A model generated the notes under the pieces. That model searched no databases. It was not told where the DNA came from and saw nothing but the letters and a program-made list of their open reading frames with translations. Both the position numbers and the translations under genes were made by a program. From assembly GCA_020724885.1 (NCBI GenBank), contig DYGD01000005.1:1-44915 (forward strand): a stretch of 44,915 nt of DNA, in the 5' to 3' direction. Of this stretch, positions 32,135-38,893 are shown in pieces. This stretch comes from Candidatus Paceibacter sp. (lineage in GTDB: Bacteria; Patescibacteriota; Minisyncoccia; Phycocordibacterales; BOKC01). The number at the start of each line of letters is the position of its first letter. Position 1 is the first letter of the stretch.

Positions 32135-32809
32135 ATGGTGAGAGGTAAAAAAATTGAAAAAAATATTCTGCAGGAAGAATTAGGAAAATATGATTTGATC
32201 TGGATCGGTGAAATCCATGGGGTCAAGGAAAACTACAGCGCCTACAAGACAATTCTGCCTAATCTTGCAGAAAATGGTTTTAGAAATATCTTGTGGGAAA
32301 TGAGAGCTGATTTTTCAGAGAAAAGCAAATATACCGAAGACGGCAGAATAAACCAGTTTTCTATTGAATTTTTGAAGTGGATCGAAAAACAAATTAAAAC
32401 CGGAAAAATTGACGGGCTAACTTTTTTCGGAAATAAGACACCTAGAAAAAACGGCGCCGAATCATTTGGTTACGAGGAAGAAATGGCCGATGAGGTGATC
32501 GAAATAGTCGGGAATACCAAAAGTGTTATTATCACTGGCAATTATCATATGATGGACCTGACGAGAAAAGACGAGAGAGAAAAACCTGCCGCTAATTTTG
32601 TGAAAGAAAAAAGTGAGCTTAAAATCCTGCGAATGTATTTAAAATATTCCAAGGGTTCATTCTATAATTTCGGCCACAAGAAACTGACAGAACGAGCCAC
32701 TGACAAAGAAATCGATCTGAAATTCGGCACAATCACTCGACTAAATGATTTGTTCTTTTTCCACATGGGTCAAGTGCGTGCCGTATTTAAAAACCCAACC
32801 ACTAGGTAG
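32135..32809 (+). CDS. Erythromycin-esterase/TIKI-like (GExH) protein
   Basis: 224 aa. DLIWIGEIHGVKENYSAYKTI near the N-terminus carries the GExHG motif of the EreA/ChaN/TraB-TIKI superfamily, and VIITGNYHMMDL supplies a second conserved His. NILWEMRADFS, about 30 residues after the first motif, would be the ExR-like position. Members are metal-dependent or His-based hydrolases or haem-binding proteins. There is no signal peptide. The gene lies between two DUF6624-like genes and overlaps the 3' end of the right one by 8 bp in convergent orientation. The substrate is unknown; assignment is at superfamily level. Confidence 0.65.
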   Translation: MVRGKKIEKNILQEELGKYDLIWIGEIHGVKENYSAYKTILPNLAENGFRNILWEMRADFSEKSKYTEDGRINQFSIEFLKWIEKQIKTGKIDGLTFFGNKTPRKNGAESFGYEEEMADEVIEIVGNTKSVIITGNYHMMDLTRKDEREKPAANFVKEKSELKILRMYLKYSKGSFYNFGHKKLTERATDKEIDLKFGTITRLNDLFFFHMGQVRAVFKNPTTR

Positions 32810-33335
32810 CAATCTTGTTTTTCTTCATAAGGCTTTTATACTTTTTTTCTATTTTTATTTTTGTTGTTTCAATTTTTTCCAACCCCATCTCTTTTCTAAG
32901 ATTGTTTAGTTTCCTTGCATTTTTAACTGGATGCAGGTGTATCTTTCCATTTTTTATTAAAAATTGTGTTCCGTATATTTGTTTTTTCTTTTCATTTATT
33001 AATACTCTGTCTATAAGATATATCAGATTTTTTCTGCTTGCTTGATTGCAATTAACTTCTTTTTCTAAAAGTTTGAGAGCTTTTTTTTGTAGATTAATAT
33101 TCGTATCAGCGTGTTGAACAAGTAGCCAAAATTTATCAGAGGCTCTCTTTCCAACTGTTTTATATTTTGGCCAACCGTATTCTTTAAGAACGGATTTTAC
33201 AAAATCTATACTTTTTTTATCTTGGGCTAAAACTGATTTAAAATTCTCTTTTTTAGGATCCTTGATCCATTTTCTACGTTTTTCTTGATCTGCCTTTGCA
33301 AATTTTTCTACCTTCTGTTTTAGACTTTGATTCAT
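32802..33335 (-). CDS. DUF6624-like protein
   Basis: 177 aa. It has the family pattern in order: VLKEYGWPKYKTVGKRASDKFWLLVQHAD (GWP, VG, QHAD), then YLIDRVLINEKKKQIYGTQF (DRV, YGTQ) and NLRKEMGLEKI (RxxxGL). The first 35 residues are a charged helix. Function of the family is not established. It is a paralogue of the protein at 31409-31879, and the EreA/TIKI-like gene lies between them. Confidence 0.75.
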   Translation of the reverse strand: MNQSLKQKVEKFAKADQEKRRKWIKDPKKENFKSVLAQDKKSIDFVKSVLKEYGWPKYKTVGKRASDKFWLLVQHADTNINLQKKALKLLEKEVNCNQASRKNLIYLIDRVLINEKKKQIYGTQFLIKNGKIHLHPVKNARKLNNLRKEMGLEKIETTKIKIEKKYKSLMKKNKIAT

Positions 33336-33360
33336 ATATAATTAATTTTAACTAAAAATT

Positions 33361-33388
33361 AAAGAAAAAGAGAGGTGTGAACCTCTCT
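33361..33388 (-). terminator. Rho-independent terminator of the graspetide locus
   Basis: AGAGAGGT and ACCTCTCT form an 8-bp stem with a 4-base loop; on the minus strand TTTTTCTTT follows. It lies just past the maturase stop codon at 33398. Confidence 0.8.
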
Positions 33389-33397
33389 GAATCATAG

Positions 33398-34330
33398 TCA
33401 CATAGAGACAAGGAGTCGTGCGATAGATTCTCCTATTGGCAGGCCAGCTTGCTCTTCTACAAACCGCCACTGGCCGTTAGGATTGATTTCGAGAAAGTAA
33501 TAATCTCCGTTCTCATCCTGAATCATGTCGATGCAGCCGAAACGTAAGCCGAGTGTCTTTACTATTTCCACACAGCGATTTTGCAGATCCAGAGGTAGCT
33601 CTGCTGGAGTAGCACTGACCAGACCTCTTCTCCAGTCTACAGGCGAGTTACTCTGAATAGCAGCCGTGTACACCTCGTTGCCAACTACTGTTATCCTATA
33701 CTCTTGCTTTCCGGGAATGAGCTTCTGTAGGATAACCGGTGATGATTTGATGCGAGAGATCTCGGCCATCAGTTGATCAGTCATCTGATTCGTAAAAACA
33801 ACTTTCTTAGGAAAGGGGCTGAACGCCAATGCCTTGATGACCATTTGCTTCTCGCACCGTTGCCAGAATTTAGTTGCTCGATCTGGATTAGTAGTGATCA
33901 GAGTGTCCGGAATTTTGAAACCCACATTTCGAGCAATCTTGAGTTGGTATGGCTTGTTCTCCGCTTCAAGTGATCTGTAGTAATCATTCAACCAGATATC
34001 CTGACGCAGAAAAGAAGTCAGTGATCTCCACGTTGCTAGAAACTGTCTGTAGATGAAAATTGCGTCTTGATGAGGTTCATATTCTCTGAGTGCTTTTGGA
34101 AGCATTGGCTTGTAGAACCAAGCCTTATTAATAGCAGAAAGATCGAAGCTTAGCTGTTCCACGTCAAGAAAAACTTCACTAATCTCGTCGGTGCACACGA
34201 AACTTAACCCTTCACCCGCCAGACACTTGTCTGATCGAAATATTACAACCTCTTCGGAACTGATTTCTCTTATTGTGTTCGTGACCGGCTCAACTAGATC
34301 AACGCTGTTGGAAATGATAAGTATCATCAT
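33398..34330 (-). CDS. ATP-grasp RiPP maturase (MvdD/graspetide ligase family)
   Basis: 310 aa from the ATG at 34330 (or the adjacent one at 34327), placed by AAGGAG four bases upstream; the longer frame to 34378 has no support. N-terminal KAWFYKPMLPKALREYE and SLTSFLRQDIWLNDYYRSLEAENKPYQL match the region that MvdD-type ligases use to bind precursor leader peptides. LKIARNVGFKIPDTLITTNP, QKLIPGKQEYRITVVG, CIDMIQDENGDYYFLEINPNGQW and FVEEQAGLPI are the ATP-grasp part with the metal-binding D/E/N. These enzymes form ester or amide links between Thr/Ser/Lys and Asp/Glu side chains of a precursor. A candidate precursor gene lies directly upstream. Confidence 0.85.
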   Translation of the reverse strand: MMILIISNSVDLVEPVTNTIREISSEEVVIFRSDKCLAGEGLSFVCTDEISEVFLDVEQLSFDLSAINKAWFYKPMLPKALREYEPHQDAIFIYRQFLATWRSLTSFLRQDIWLNDYYRSLEAENKPYQLKIARNVGFKIPDTLITTNPDRATKFWQRCEKQMVIKALAFSPFPKKVVFTNQMTDQLMAEISRIKSSPVILQKLIPGKQEYRITVVGNEVYTAAIQSNSPVDWRRGLVSATPAELPLDLQNRCVEIVKTLGLRFGCIDMIQDENGDYYFLEINPNGQWRFVEEQAGLPIGESIARLLVSM

Positions 34331-34359
34331 CCCGCTCCTTATTTTTCTGGACGAAGAGT

Positions 34360-34388
34360 GGGGCGATCTACCTCTCATAGACCGCCCC
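34360..34388 (-). promoter_or_regulatory. Hairpin between precursor and maturase genes
   Basis: GGGGCGGTCTA (minus strand) pairs with TAGATCGCCCC across a 7-base loop, one G-U pair included. No T-run follows. It lies between the precursor stop (34396) and the maturase start (34330), a common place for partial termination or 3'-end protection that raises precursor over enzyme. Confidence 0.6.
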
Positions 34389-34395
34389 GAACGAT

Positions 34396-34542
34396 TCAGT
34401 CGAGTCCGGCCGTGTCCGGCTCGTCATGCGTACCCCGAGAGGTCTGTGCGAAAGTGACCTGCCGACCGGAACTGTCGTAGATAATCTCGACCTCCTCGGC
34501 GAAATCCAGAATCAAAGGATTCATGTCCGTAGACCCTTCCAT
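34396..34542 (-). CDS. Candidate graspetide precursor peptide (48 aa)
   Basis: A 48-codon frame with AAGGAA upstream of its ATG (34542); a second ATG at 34524 is also preceded by a purine-rich stretch. The leader-like N-terminal half MEGSTDMNPLILDFAEEVE is followed by IIYDSSGRQVTFAQ, and the C-terminus TSRGTHDEPDTAGLD mixes Thr/Ser with Asp/Glu, as expected of a core in which side-chain esters form. Its place directly before an MvdD-like ATP-grasp gene on the same strand, with its own promoter and Shine-Dalgarno, is the usual RiPP layout. No homologue comparison was possible, so this is inferred from layout and composition. Confidence 0.65.
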   Translation of the reverse strand: MEGSTDMNPLILDFAEEVEIIYDSSGRQVTFAQTSRGTHDEPDTAGLD

Positions 34543-34632
34543 AGACAATTTCCTTCCGAGACTTTTGTCTCAAAGAACTTCCTTCAACCTCTCCGCGAAC
34601 ACTCGCAGAAGTAAAGGTTGAATCTGGTATCC

Positions 34633-34665
34633 ATATTAGCGGAGGGGGGGGGTGTTTTTTGTCAA
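34633..34665 (-). promoter_or_regulatory. Graspetide promoter with a C9 tract in its spacer
   Basis: Minus strand TTGACA (34660-34665) and TAATAT (34633-34638) are 21 bases apart, and the spacer contains nine consecutive C (34644-34652). The spacing is longer than the optimum of 17; loss of three or four C would bring it there. No alternative -10 is better placed. Confidence 0.5.
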
Positions 34666-34812
34666 CTCCCAATAAGCGAAAGTTATCCACAATCGCTATT
34701 TTCCCCTTATTTTAGGGCGCTTTTTTAACCCGCTTTTTTATTGAGACGAGTTTTGTCAGGGAGAGGGTACAAGGTAAAGGTTGACTTATAACAAACAACT
34801 TATGACAAATTT

Positions 34813-34856
34813 AAAAAAACATTCTCACATTCTTAAGAATGTGAGAATGTTTTTTT
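34813..34856 (-). terminator. Perfect 44-bp palindromic terminator
   Basis: A7-CATTCTCACATTC, central TTAA, then the exact complement with T7. It works in either direction and lies 23 bp beyond the stop codon of the 34879-35154 gene. The stretch 34690-34812 has no gene. Confidence 0.85.
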
Positions 34857-34878
34857 ATAAGAAATGAGAGAAAATATT

Positions 34879-35154
34879 TTAAATTTTAGCTCTAACTAAT
34901 TTAGTTTCTATTTGGAGAATTCTGTCGCGTAAAAGCTCTATTTCGCGATCGTGTCGAGCAATGAGTATATTTTCAATTCTGTCTAGCCTTTCTTCAACCT
35001 TGTTAAACCTTTCATCTACTTGATTAAATCTTTCGTCTACTTCATTGAATCTTTCGTCTACTTCGTTAAATCTCTTATATACTTCACTAAACCCATTCTG
35101 GGTCATAATTGCCAGATCTTCTATTGTCGTTTCTTTTTTCTTTCCCTTTTTCAT
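34879..35154 (-). CDS. Short coiled-coil protein with four RFNEVDE heptads
   Basis: 91 aa. TTIEDLAIMTQNGFSEVYK is followed by four near-identical heptads, RFNEVDE/RFNQVDE/RFNKVEE, then RLDRIENILIARHDREIELL. The DNA shows the same 21-bp periodicity (about 35000-35080), so the coil could expand or shrink by recombination. A paralogue of the 30011-30262 protein. Likely an oligomeric scaffold; function unknown. Just upstream lies a histidine-kinase tail fragment ending 9 bp before its ATG. Confidence 0.75.
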   Translation of the reverse strand: MKKGKKKETTIEDLAIMTQNGFSEVYKRFNEVDERFNEVDERFNQVDERFNKVEERLDRIENILIARHDREIELLRDRILQIETKLVRAKI

Positions 35155-35163
35155 AATATTTAA

Positions 35164-35268
35164 TTATACCCCTTTCGCAGAAACCGGCAACTCCACCACA
35201 AACTCACTTCCCTTTCCTTCTCCCTCTGATTCTACCCGAACGGTTCCGCCGTGCGCTTCAATGACGTT
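35164..35268 (-). pseudogene. Histidine-kinase C-terminal fragment (tail 1)
   Basis: Thirty-four codons in one frame, from AACGTCATTGAAGCGCA to TAA: NVIEAHGGTVRVESEGEGKG, then SEFVVELPVSAKGV. This is the last part of a HATPase domain after the G2 box, closely like the end of the complete kinase at 38894 (NVIKAHNGKVWVESEGQGKG). The rest of the kinase is absent. It begins 22 bp after the hicA stop codon. Confidence 0.85.
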
Positions 35269-35290
35269 TCAACGCATACACTTCTTCGTC

Positions 35291-35503
35291 TTAAATTTTC
35301 AGAAACACTTCCGGGTCAATTCCTGTTTGTTTTATGATAGCGTGGAGGGTTCCTCTTTTAACGGTTCTATGAAATGGAATGGTAACATATTTTCCATTCT
35401 TGGAATAAATTCTATGACTTCCTTTTTGTTTCTCAAAAACAAAACCCAAAGCAACAAGTTTTCGTTCTACTTGTCGGGGTCTTAACTCGGGCAGTTTCGG
35501 CAT
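35291..35503 (-). CDS. hicA: HicA-type mRNA interferase toxin
   Basis: 70 aa, a double-stranded RNA-binding-like fold. The core LGFVFEKQKGSHRIYSKNGKYVTIPFH contains the GSH motif with the catalytic His; RGTLHAIIKQTGIDPEVFL is the C-terminal helix pair. HicA cuts mRNAs until bound by HicB. The gene starts 6 bp after hicB and is the second of a two-gene operon, in hicB-hicA order. Length is typical, so it is probably active. Confidence 0.9.
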   Translation of the reverse strand: MPKLPELRPRQVERKLVALGFVFEKQKGSHRIYSKNGKYVTIPFHRTVKRGTLHAIIKQTGIDPEVFLKI

Positions 35504-35509
35504 AAGTAT

Positions 35510-35794
35510 TTATATTGCGAGTTGAATCGGAGCAACTATGACTCTAGAAGTATCTTTTTTGAGTTCATCTTTATCTTTTTTGGAAATTACTTCAAGATAA
35601 AGTTCGGCCGCTTCTTGAATATTTTTCATCGCCTCCTCAAAATTTTTACCTTGAGAAATACATCCGGGAAGAGCGGGAATAAAAGCAGTATACCAGCGGC
35701 TCTTGGAATCTTGTTCAAAAACAGCTGGATAGTTCCTTACGATATTCAATTTTCTTGTTTTTGTTTCCACACCCACATTATACACTTTCTTCAT
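35510..35794 (-). CDS. hicB: HicB-type antitoxin
   Basis: 94 aa. WYTAFIPALPGCISQGKNFEEAMKNIQEAAELYLE is the partial RNase H-like fold of HicB that covers the HicA active site. The C-terminal KKDTSRVIVAPIQLAI is too short for a normal DNA-binding ribbon, so how the operon is regulated is unclear. The ATG (35792-35794) overlaps the TGA that ends a histidine-kinase tail fragment (ATGA), so the toxin-antitoxin pair abuts kinase-derived sequence on both sides. Confidence 0.88.
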   Translation of the reverse strand: MKKVYNVGVETKTRKLNIVRNYPAVFEQDSKSRWYTAFIPALPGCISQGKNFEEAMKNIQEAAELYLEVISKKDKDELKKDTSRVIVAPIQLAI

Positions 35795-35823
35795 TTTACC
35801 GACAACTCCACCACAAACTCACT
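35791..35823 (-). pseudogene. Histidine-kinase extreme C-terminal fragment (tail 2b)
   Basis: Eleven codons reading SEFVVELSVK and TGA, matching the last residues of the kinase at 38894 (SEFVVEL). The TGA overlaps the hicB start codon. A hairpin (35830-35863) separates it from the larger tail fragment 2a. Confidence 0.7.
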
Positions 35824-35829
35824 ACTTTA

Positions 35830-35863
35830 CCCCCACACCAATCTTTTAAGATTGGTGTGGGGG
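35830..35863. repeat. 16-bp perfect hairpin between kinase tail fragments
   Basis: CCCCCACACCAATCTT, TT, then AAGATTGGTGTGGGGG. The outer core CCCACACCAA is shared with the palindrome inside the PIF1-like gene (14684-14708). Confidence 0.8.
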
Positions 35864-35953
35864 CTTTGCCGGTAATTTAACAATAAATTCTGAACCCTTA
35901 CCCTGACCTTCCGATTCTACCCGAACGGTTCCGTTATGCGCTTCAATGACGTT
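35846..35953 (-). pseudogene. Histidine-kinase C-terminal fragment (tail 2a)
   Basis: From AACGTCATTGAAGCGCA the frame reads NVIEAHNGTVRVESEGQGKG, SEFIVKLPAK and runs into the hairpin, where it stops. It starts at the same point of the kinase as tail 1. The PP-loop gene at 35943-37139 ends inside this fragment: its last codons KRH and TGA are kinase sequence read in another frame. Confidence 0.85.
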
Positions 35954-37139
35954 TTTGGTTTGGAGGAAAAAACTTTTTCAAAAACATCTTTATTTCTAGC
36001 TTTTTCGATTCTTCAGCGTAAACACTGGGGTATAAATCAAAGTCAGAATCTTCTGAAAGTTCGGCCCAGTTATCTTCAAATAATTTATTGACCCCACGCA
36101 TAATCGACAAACCCAAATTATCATAAGCATCTTCAATACTGTGGGCAAGATAATAGATGATGTTTCTTTGAAATGTCGAAAATTTGTCTCGTTCACTATA
36201 ATTAGAAAGACTAAACTTTGGATAACATGCATCAAGTATTAGTTTTGGGATCTCCCAAAGTGGCATAAGAAGTAGAGTATCCCCGAACTTTCTCACAGGA
36301 AACGAGAGAGGACTTTGACCATTCATAATGGAGAACAACAATTCTGCAAGTAAATCCTCTCTGTTGAAACCTAATATATATTCTTTGGTTTCGTATCTTT
36401 TACATAATGCCCTGCCCACCAAAGAAATAAGATATGTTCCAAAAAAATGATCCGTGTTGTCTCCAAATGTTTTTAAGAATTCTTGATAGCAACACAAAAG
36501 TTCACCTTTCATGCTTAAGAGAGATTCAATTCTGCTCGAGTCATATATTTCATGTTTTTCCCCAATTTTATTGCATAATTCTGAAGCTCGATTAGCCGCG
36601 GTCTGTGGCCAAAGTGGATCAAAAACAATAGTATAAAAAATAAATCTTTTGTTGGGCTTACTTAATTTCTTTAGACTTTCGGCAAGTGTATTACTATCAC
36701 CACCCCCAGATATTCCCACAAGAACGGTTTCTTGTTTCGAGTATGTTTCCATAAAATCAGCGATTTTATTCTTTACCGTTCCCTTCGCTTGGTCAGAATT
36801 AACCTCAAAAATTGTTTGTGAACAGCCATCATGTCCTATCTCGATTGATGAATATGTGGTAGTGGGATTTTCTGTTTTCTTAATATATGTCTTTTGTGGT
36901 AATACTTGCCGTAAGTCAGTATTTCGAACACATTGTAAGATAATTGTGGATCCTAATGGGGCATGATCAATTCGTGAATGAAGCGGAACTGGTGTTATTT
37001 CACCTTTAGATTCCAGGTAACCTTGAAATAAATTAGGAGGTAATCGCTTGGTACGTAATAATTCTTCAAGCGTCAAATTACTCATGGCTTCTAAATAAAA
37101 GTCTTGAGCGGCGGTCCTTAGAATAATGTTTTTTTGCAT
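35943..37139 (-). CDS. PP-loop ATP pyrophosphatase-like protein
   Basis: 398 aa. Residues about 135-160, TVLVGISGGGDSNTLAESLKKL, form an SGGxDS PP-loop, which activates a substrate by adenylation in N-type ATP pyrophosphatases (asparagine synthase, TilS, GuaA, thiolation enzymes). The N-terminal 130 residues have no recognised domain; the C-terminal half is helical with YILGFNREDLLAELLFSIMNG. The substrate is unknown. Its start lies 3 bp after the 66-aa gene and it follows a PheRS-like gene, so a common pathway is likely. Its 3' end has recombined with a kinase tail, which replaced the last residues. Confidence 0.7.
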   Translation of the reverse strand: MQKNIILRTAAQDFYLEAMSNLTLEELLRTKRLPPNLFQGYLESKGEITPVPLHSRIDHAPLGSTIILQCVRNTDLRQVLPQKTYIKKTENPTTTYSSIEIGHDGCSQTIFEVNSDQAKGTVKNKIADFMETYSKQETVLVGISGGGDSNTLAESLKKLSKPNKRFIFYTIVFDPLWPQTAANRASELCNKIGEKHEIYDSSRIESLLSMKGELLCCYQEFLKTFGDNTDHFFGTYLISLVGRALCKRYETKEYILGFNREDLLAELLFSIMNGQSPLSFPVRKFGDTLLLMPLWEIPKLILDACYPKFSLSNYSERDKFSTFQRNIIYYLAHSIEDAYDNLGLSIMRGVNKLFEDNWAELSEDSDFDLYPSVYAEESKKLEIKMFLKKFFPPNQKRH

Positions 37140-37142
37140 TTT

Positions 37143-37343
37143 TTAAAAAAACGCAGCGAGGGCGGAAGTACAAATTACATGTTCAATTTTTCTGTCAGTA
37201 AGAGAATTTAGCCCTTTTTCGGTTAATGAAATAAACAAACCATCAATCTTTGAGTCTGATGAAATAAGTATTTGATTTGTTTGTTCATACTTTGAAAGTG
37301 TCTTATCTGAAGAAAGAATTGGTTCATAAATTATTGTTTGCAT
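37143..37343 (-). CDS. 66-aa protein of unknown function
   Basis: 66 aa: MQTIIYEPILSSDKTLSKYE, then a soluble alpha/beta-like remainder ending HVICTSALAAFF. No family recognised and no signal peptide. The gene has its own promoter (37390-37417) and ends 3 bp before the PP-loop gene, so the two are coupled. It could be a substrate peptide or small subunit of the PP-loop enzyme; that is conjecture. Confidence 0.6.
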   Translation of the reverse strand: MQTIIYEPILSSDKTLSKYEQTNQILISSDSKIDGLFISLTEKGLNSLTDRKIEHVICTSALAAFF

Positions 37344-37389
37344 GTTTTTATTTAATTACAAAATCTAATGAAAAATCGACCTCTTTAAA

Positions 37390-37417
37390 AGTATACCGCC
37401 AATGTGCCTAAAAACAA
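37390..37417 (-). promoter_or_regulatory. Promoter of the 66-aa/PP-loop operon
   Basis: Minus strand TTGTTT (37412-37417), a 16-base spacer and TATACT (37390-37395). The 5' leader is about 40 nt. Between it and the PheRS-like stop (37555) I see only short inverted repeats. Confidence 0.55.
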
Positions 37418-37554
37418 CAACTTATCCACACTTCGCAATAAATGACTCTGTCAAAACACTTAAGGTTTTTATTATATTGATGTGCGGATACTTACCCCCT
37501 CGCTTAAGCCGAATGAGTATCTAAAAAGTGGAGGGGATTAATTTTAAAATATTT

Positions 37555-38775
37555 TTATGGCTTATAACCACCAGCGCTACCCAGATGAATCTTTGGATAT
37601 GCCAACGAATATAAACTAGCCGCCTCATCCTTAGTTAGGGTCTTATCGGGGTGTCGTAAAACGATCCTTACTAATACATTATCCTGATCTTTCTGAGCAC
37701 CAAGCCGTTGCCGTGCGATCTTTGGCAAATTTTCGTACGGAGTCCGTTCAAGGATTTTGACCTCCTCTAATAAATCACTTTGATCTCCAAAGGCGTTACG
37801 GATTGCCTCACAAATGTCCTCTTCAGTGTCATTTCTTCCTACGCAATAAGACATATCGCGAGAAATAGGAGGTTTATCAGAAACACTCTTAAAATTATCC
37901 AGATTAGACATTTGCATCATTACTCTGGGATCAGTCGATCTAATAAAACGGATGTCCGGAAGATTTTTCCGTGCCATAATTAACCTTTCTAGTCCCATAC
38001 CCGAGGCCAATCCGCAATATTTTTGCGGGTCAAGTCCTGAATTTTTAAGAACGCCGGGATGAATCAGCCCCGCTTCCAAGATCTCAATTTTTTTACCTTC
38101 AACCTCCGCATAAACTTCTACACCATTTACAGTGTATGGGTGTTTTGCCTTTAAGACGATCATTTTGGCCCCGGGGCACGCAACATCAAAAATTGTCCGC
38201 ACTAATTTTAACAAATCTTCCCGACCAACCTTGCCGTACTTTTTGACATCTTGCAGTGTCCAAACATCCACCTGATGAAACACATCAAGATGCCTCGGGT
38301 CTATGACATCCCTACGGTACACTAAGCCAGGCAACACAAAAGTTATTTGACCGATTTTATTTTTATCGAGCCGTTCAAGTGTTGATGGGATAAGGGCTGA
38401 TGTGTGTGTGCGTAATATATTTTCTTCATCAACATACCGAGTATATGTTGAAGATCGACCTGGATTACCTGGAGAAAACAATAGTTTATCAAAATTATCT
38501 TTAGCCGGGACAATAGAATTACCCCTAACGATCTCTATATTTGGGAAATTATTTTCTTTCAACTTATCAACTATGCTGTCGTAGATTCTACCGACAACAC
38601 CTCTTCCACCACCCCCCCCCTCTGGTTCTGTCAAGTCAGTGACTTTTAGTAATTGTTCAATTGTCTTTCTTGGAGAAACATCAAACTTAAGTTGCATTGG
38701 CAACTTAGGGTTTTCTTCCAAAACTTTAATACGCGCAATATTTAGTGCGGTACCTTTTTTATAATTATCAACCAT
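37555..38775 (-). CDS. Monomeric PheRS-like class II aminoacyl-tRNA synthetase homologue
   Basis: 406 aa. ILRTHTSALIPSTLERL is a motif-2 precursor region, LPGLVYRRDVIDPRHLDVFHQVDVWTL matches motif 2 of phenylalanyl-tRNA synthetase, and GLASGMGLERLIMARKNLPDIRFI is motif 3. The C-terminal 100 residues (PPISRDMSYCVGR...ILRHPDKTLTKDEA) form an FDX-ACB anticodon-binding domain. Catalytic core plus FDX-ACB on one chain is the layout of organellar monomeric PheRS rather than the bacterial PheS/PheT pair. A Gly-rich loop (GGGGGRG) lies near residue 54. It may be a stand-alone PheRS or a specialised paralogue serving the neighbouring genes. It follows a histidine-kinase gene but has its own promoter. 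Confidence 0.8.
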   Translation of the reverse strand: MVDNYKKGTALNIARIKVLEENPKLPMQLKFDVSPRKTIEQLLKVTDLTEPEGGGGGRGVVGRIYDSIVDKLKENNFPNIEIVRGNSIVPAKDNFDKLLFSPGNPGRSSTYTRYVDEENILRTHTSALIPSTLERLDKNKIGQITFVLPGLVYRRDVIDPRHLDVFHQVDVWTLQDVKKYGKVGREDLLKLVRTIFDVACPGAKMIVLKAKHPYTVNGVEVYAEVEGKKIEILEAGLIHPGVLKNSGLDPQKYCGLASGMGLERLIMARKNLPDIRFIRSTDPRVMMQMSNLDNFKSVSDKPPISRDMSYCVGRNDTEEDICEAIRNAFGDQSDLLEEVKILERTPYENLPKIARQRLGAQKDQDNVLVRIVLRHPDKTLTKDEAASLYSLAYPKIHLGSAGGYKP

Positions 38776-38825
38776 GTGGTTTTTTTTATTTCCGATTTTA
38801 AGAGTTTCGGTTAATCAATACTGAT

Positions 38826-38854
38826 ACTATATTAAAATTCTGACTGGCTGACAA
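38826..38854 (-). promoter_or_regulatory. Promoter of the PheRS-like gene
   Basis: Minus strand TTGTCA (38849-38854), a 17-base spacer and TATAGT (38826-38831), about 50 bp before the ATG at 38775. Confidence 0.65.
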
Positions 38855-38893
38855 ACACTATAAATATCAAAAAGTTAATATAATGCTCTCCGT

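Noticed and set aside
34424-34690. 88-aa minus-strand frame upstream of the maturase
   Set aside because: It runs through the promoter and poly-C tract and lies in another frame than the 48-aa precursor, which has the better Shine-Dalgarno and position.
37555-38775. SepRS or PylRS identity for the PheRS-like gene
   Set aside because: The YRRDxIDxxHxxxFHQ motif and the C-terminal FDX-ACB domain fit monomeric PheRS; neither SepRS nor PylRS has FDX-ACB.
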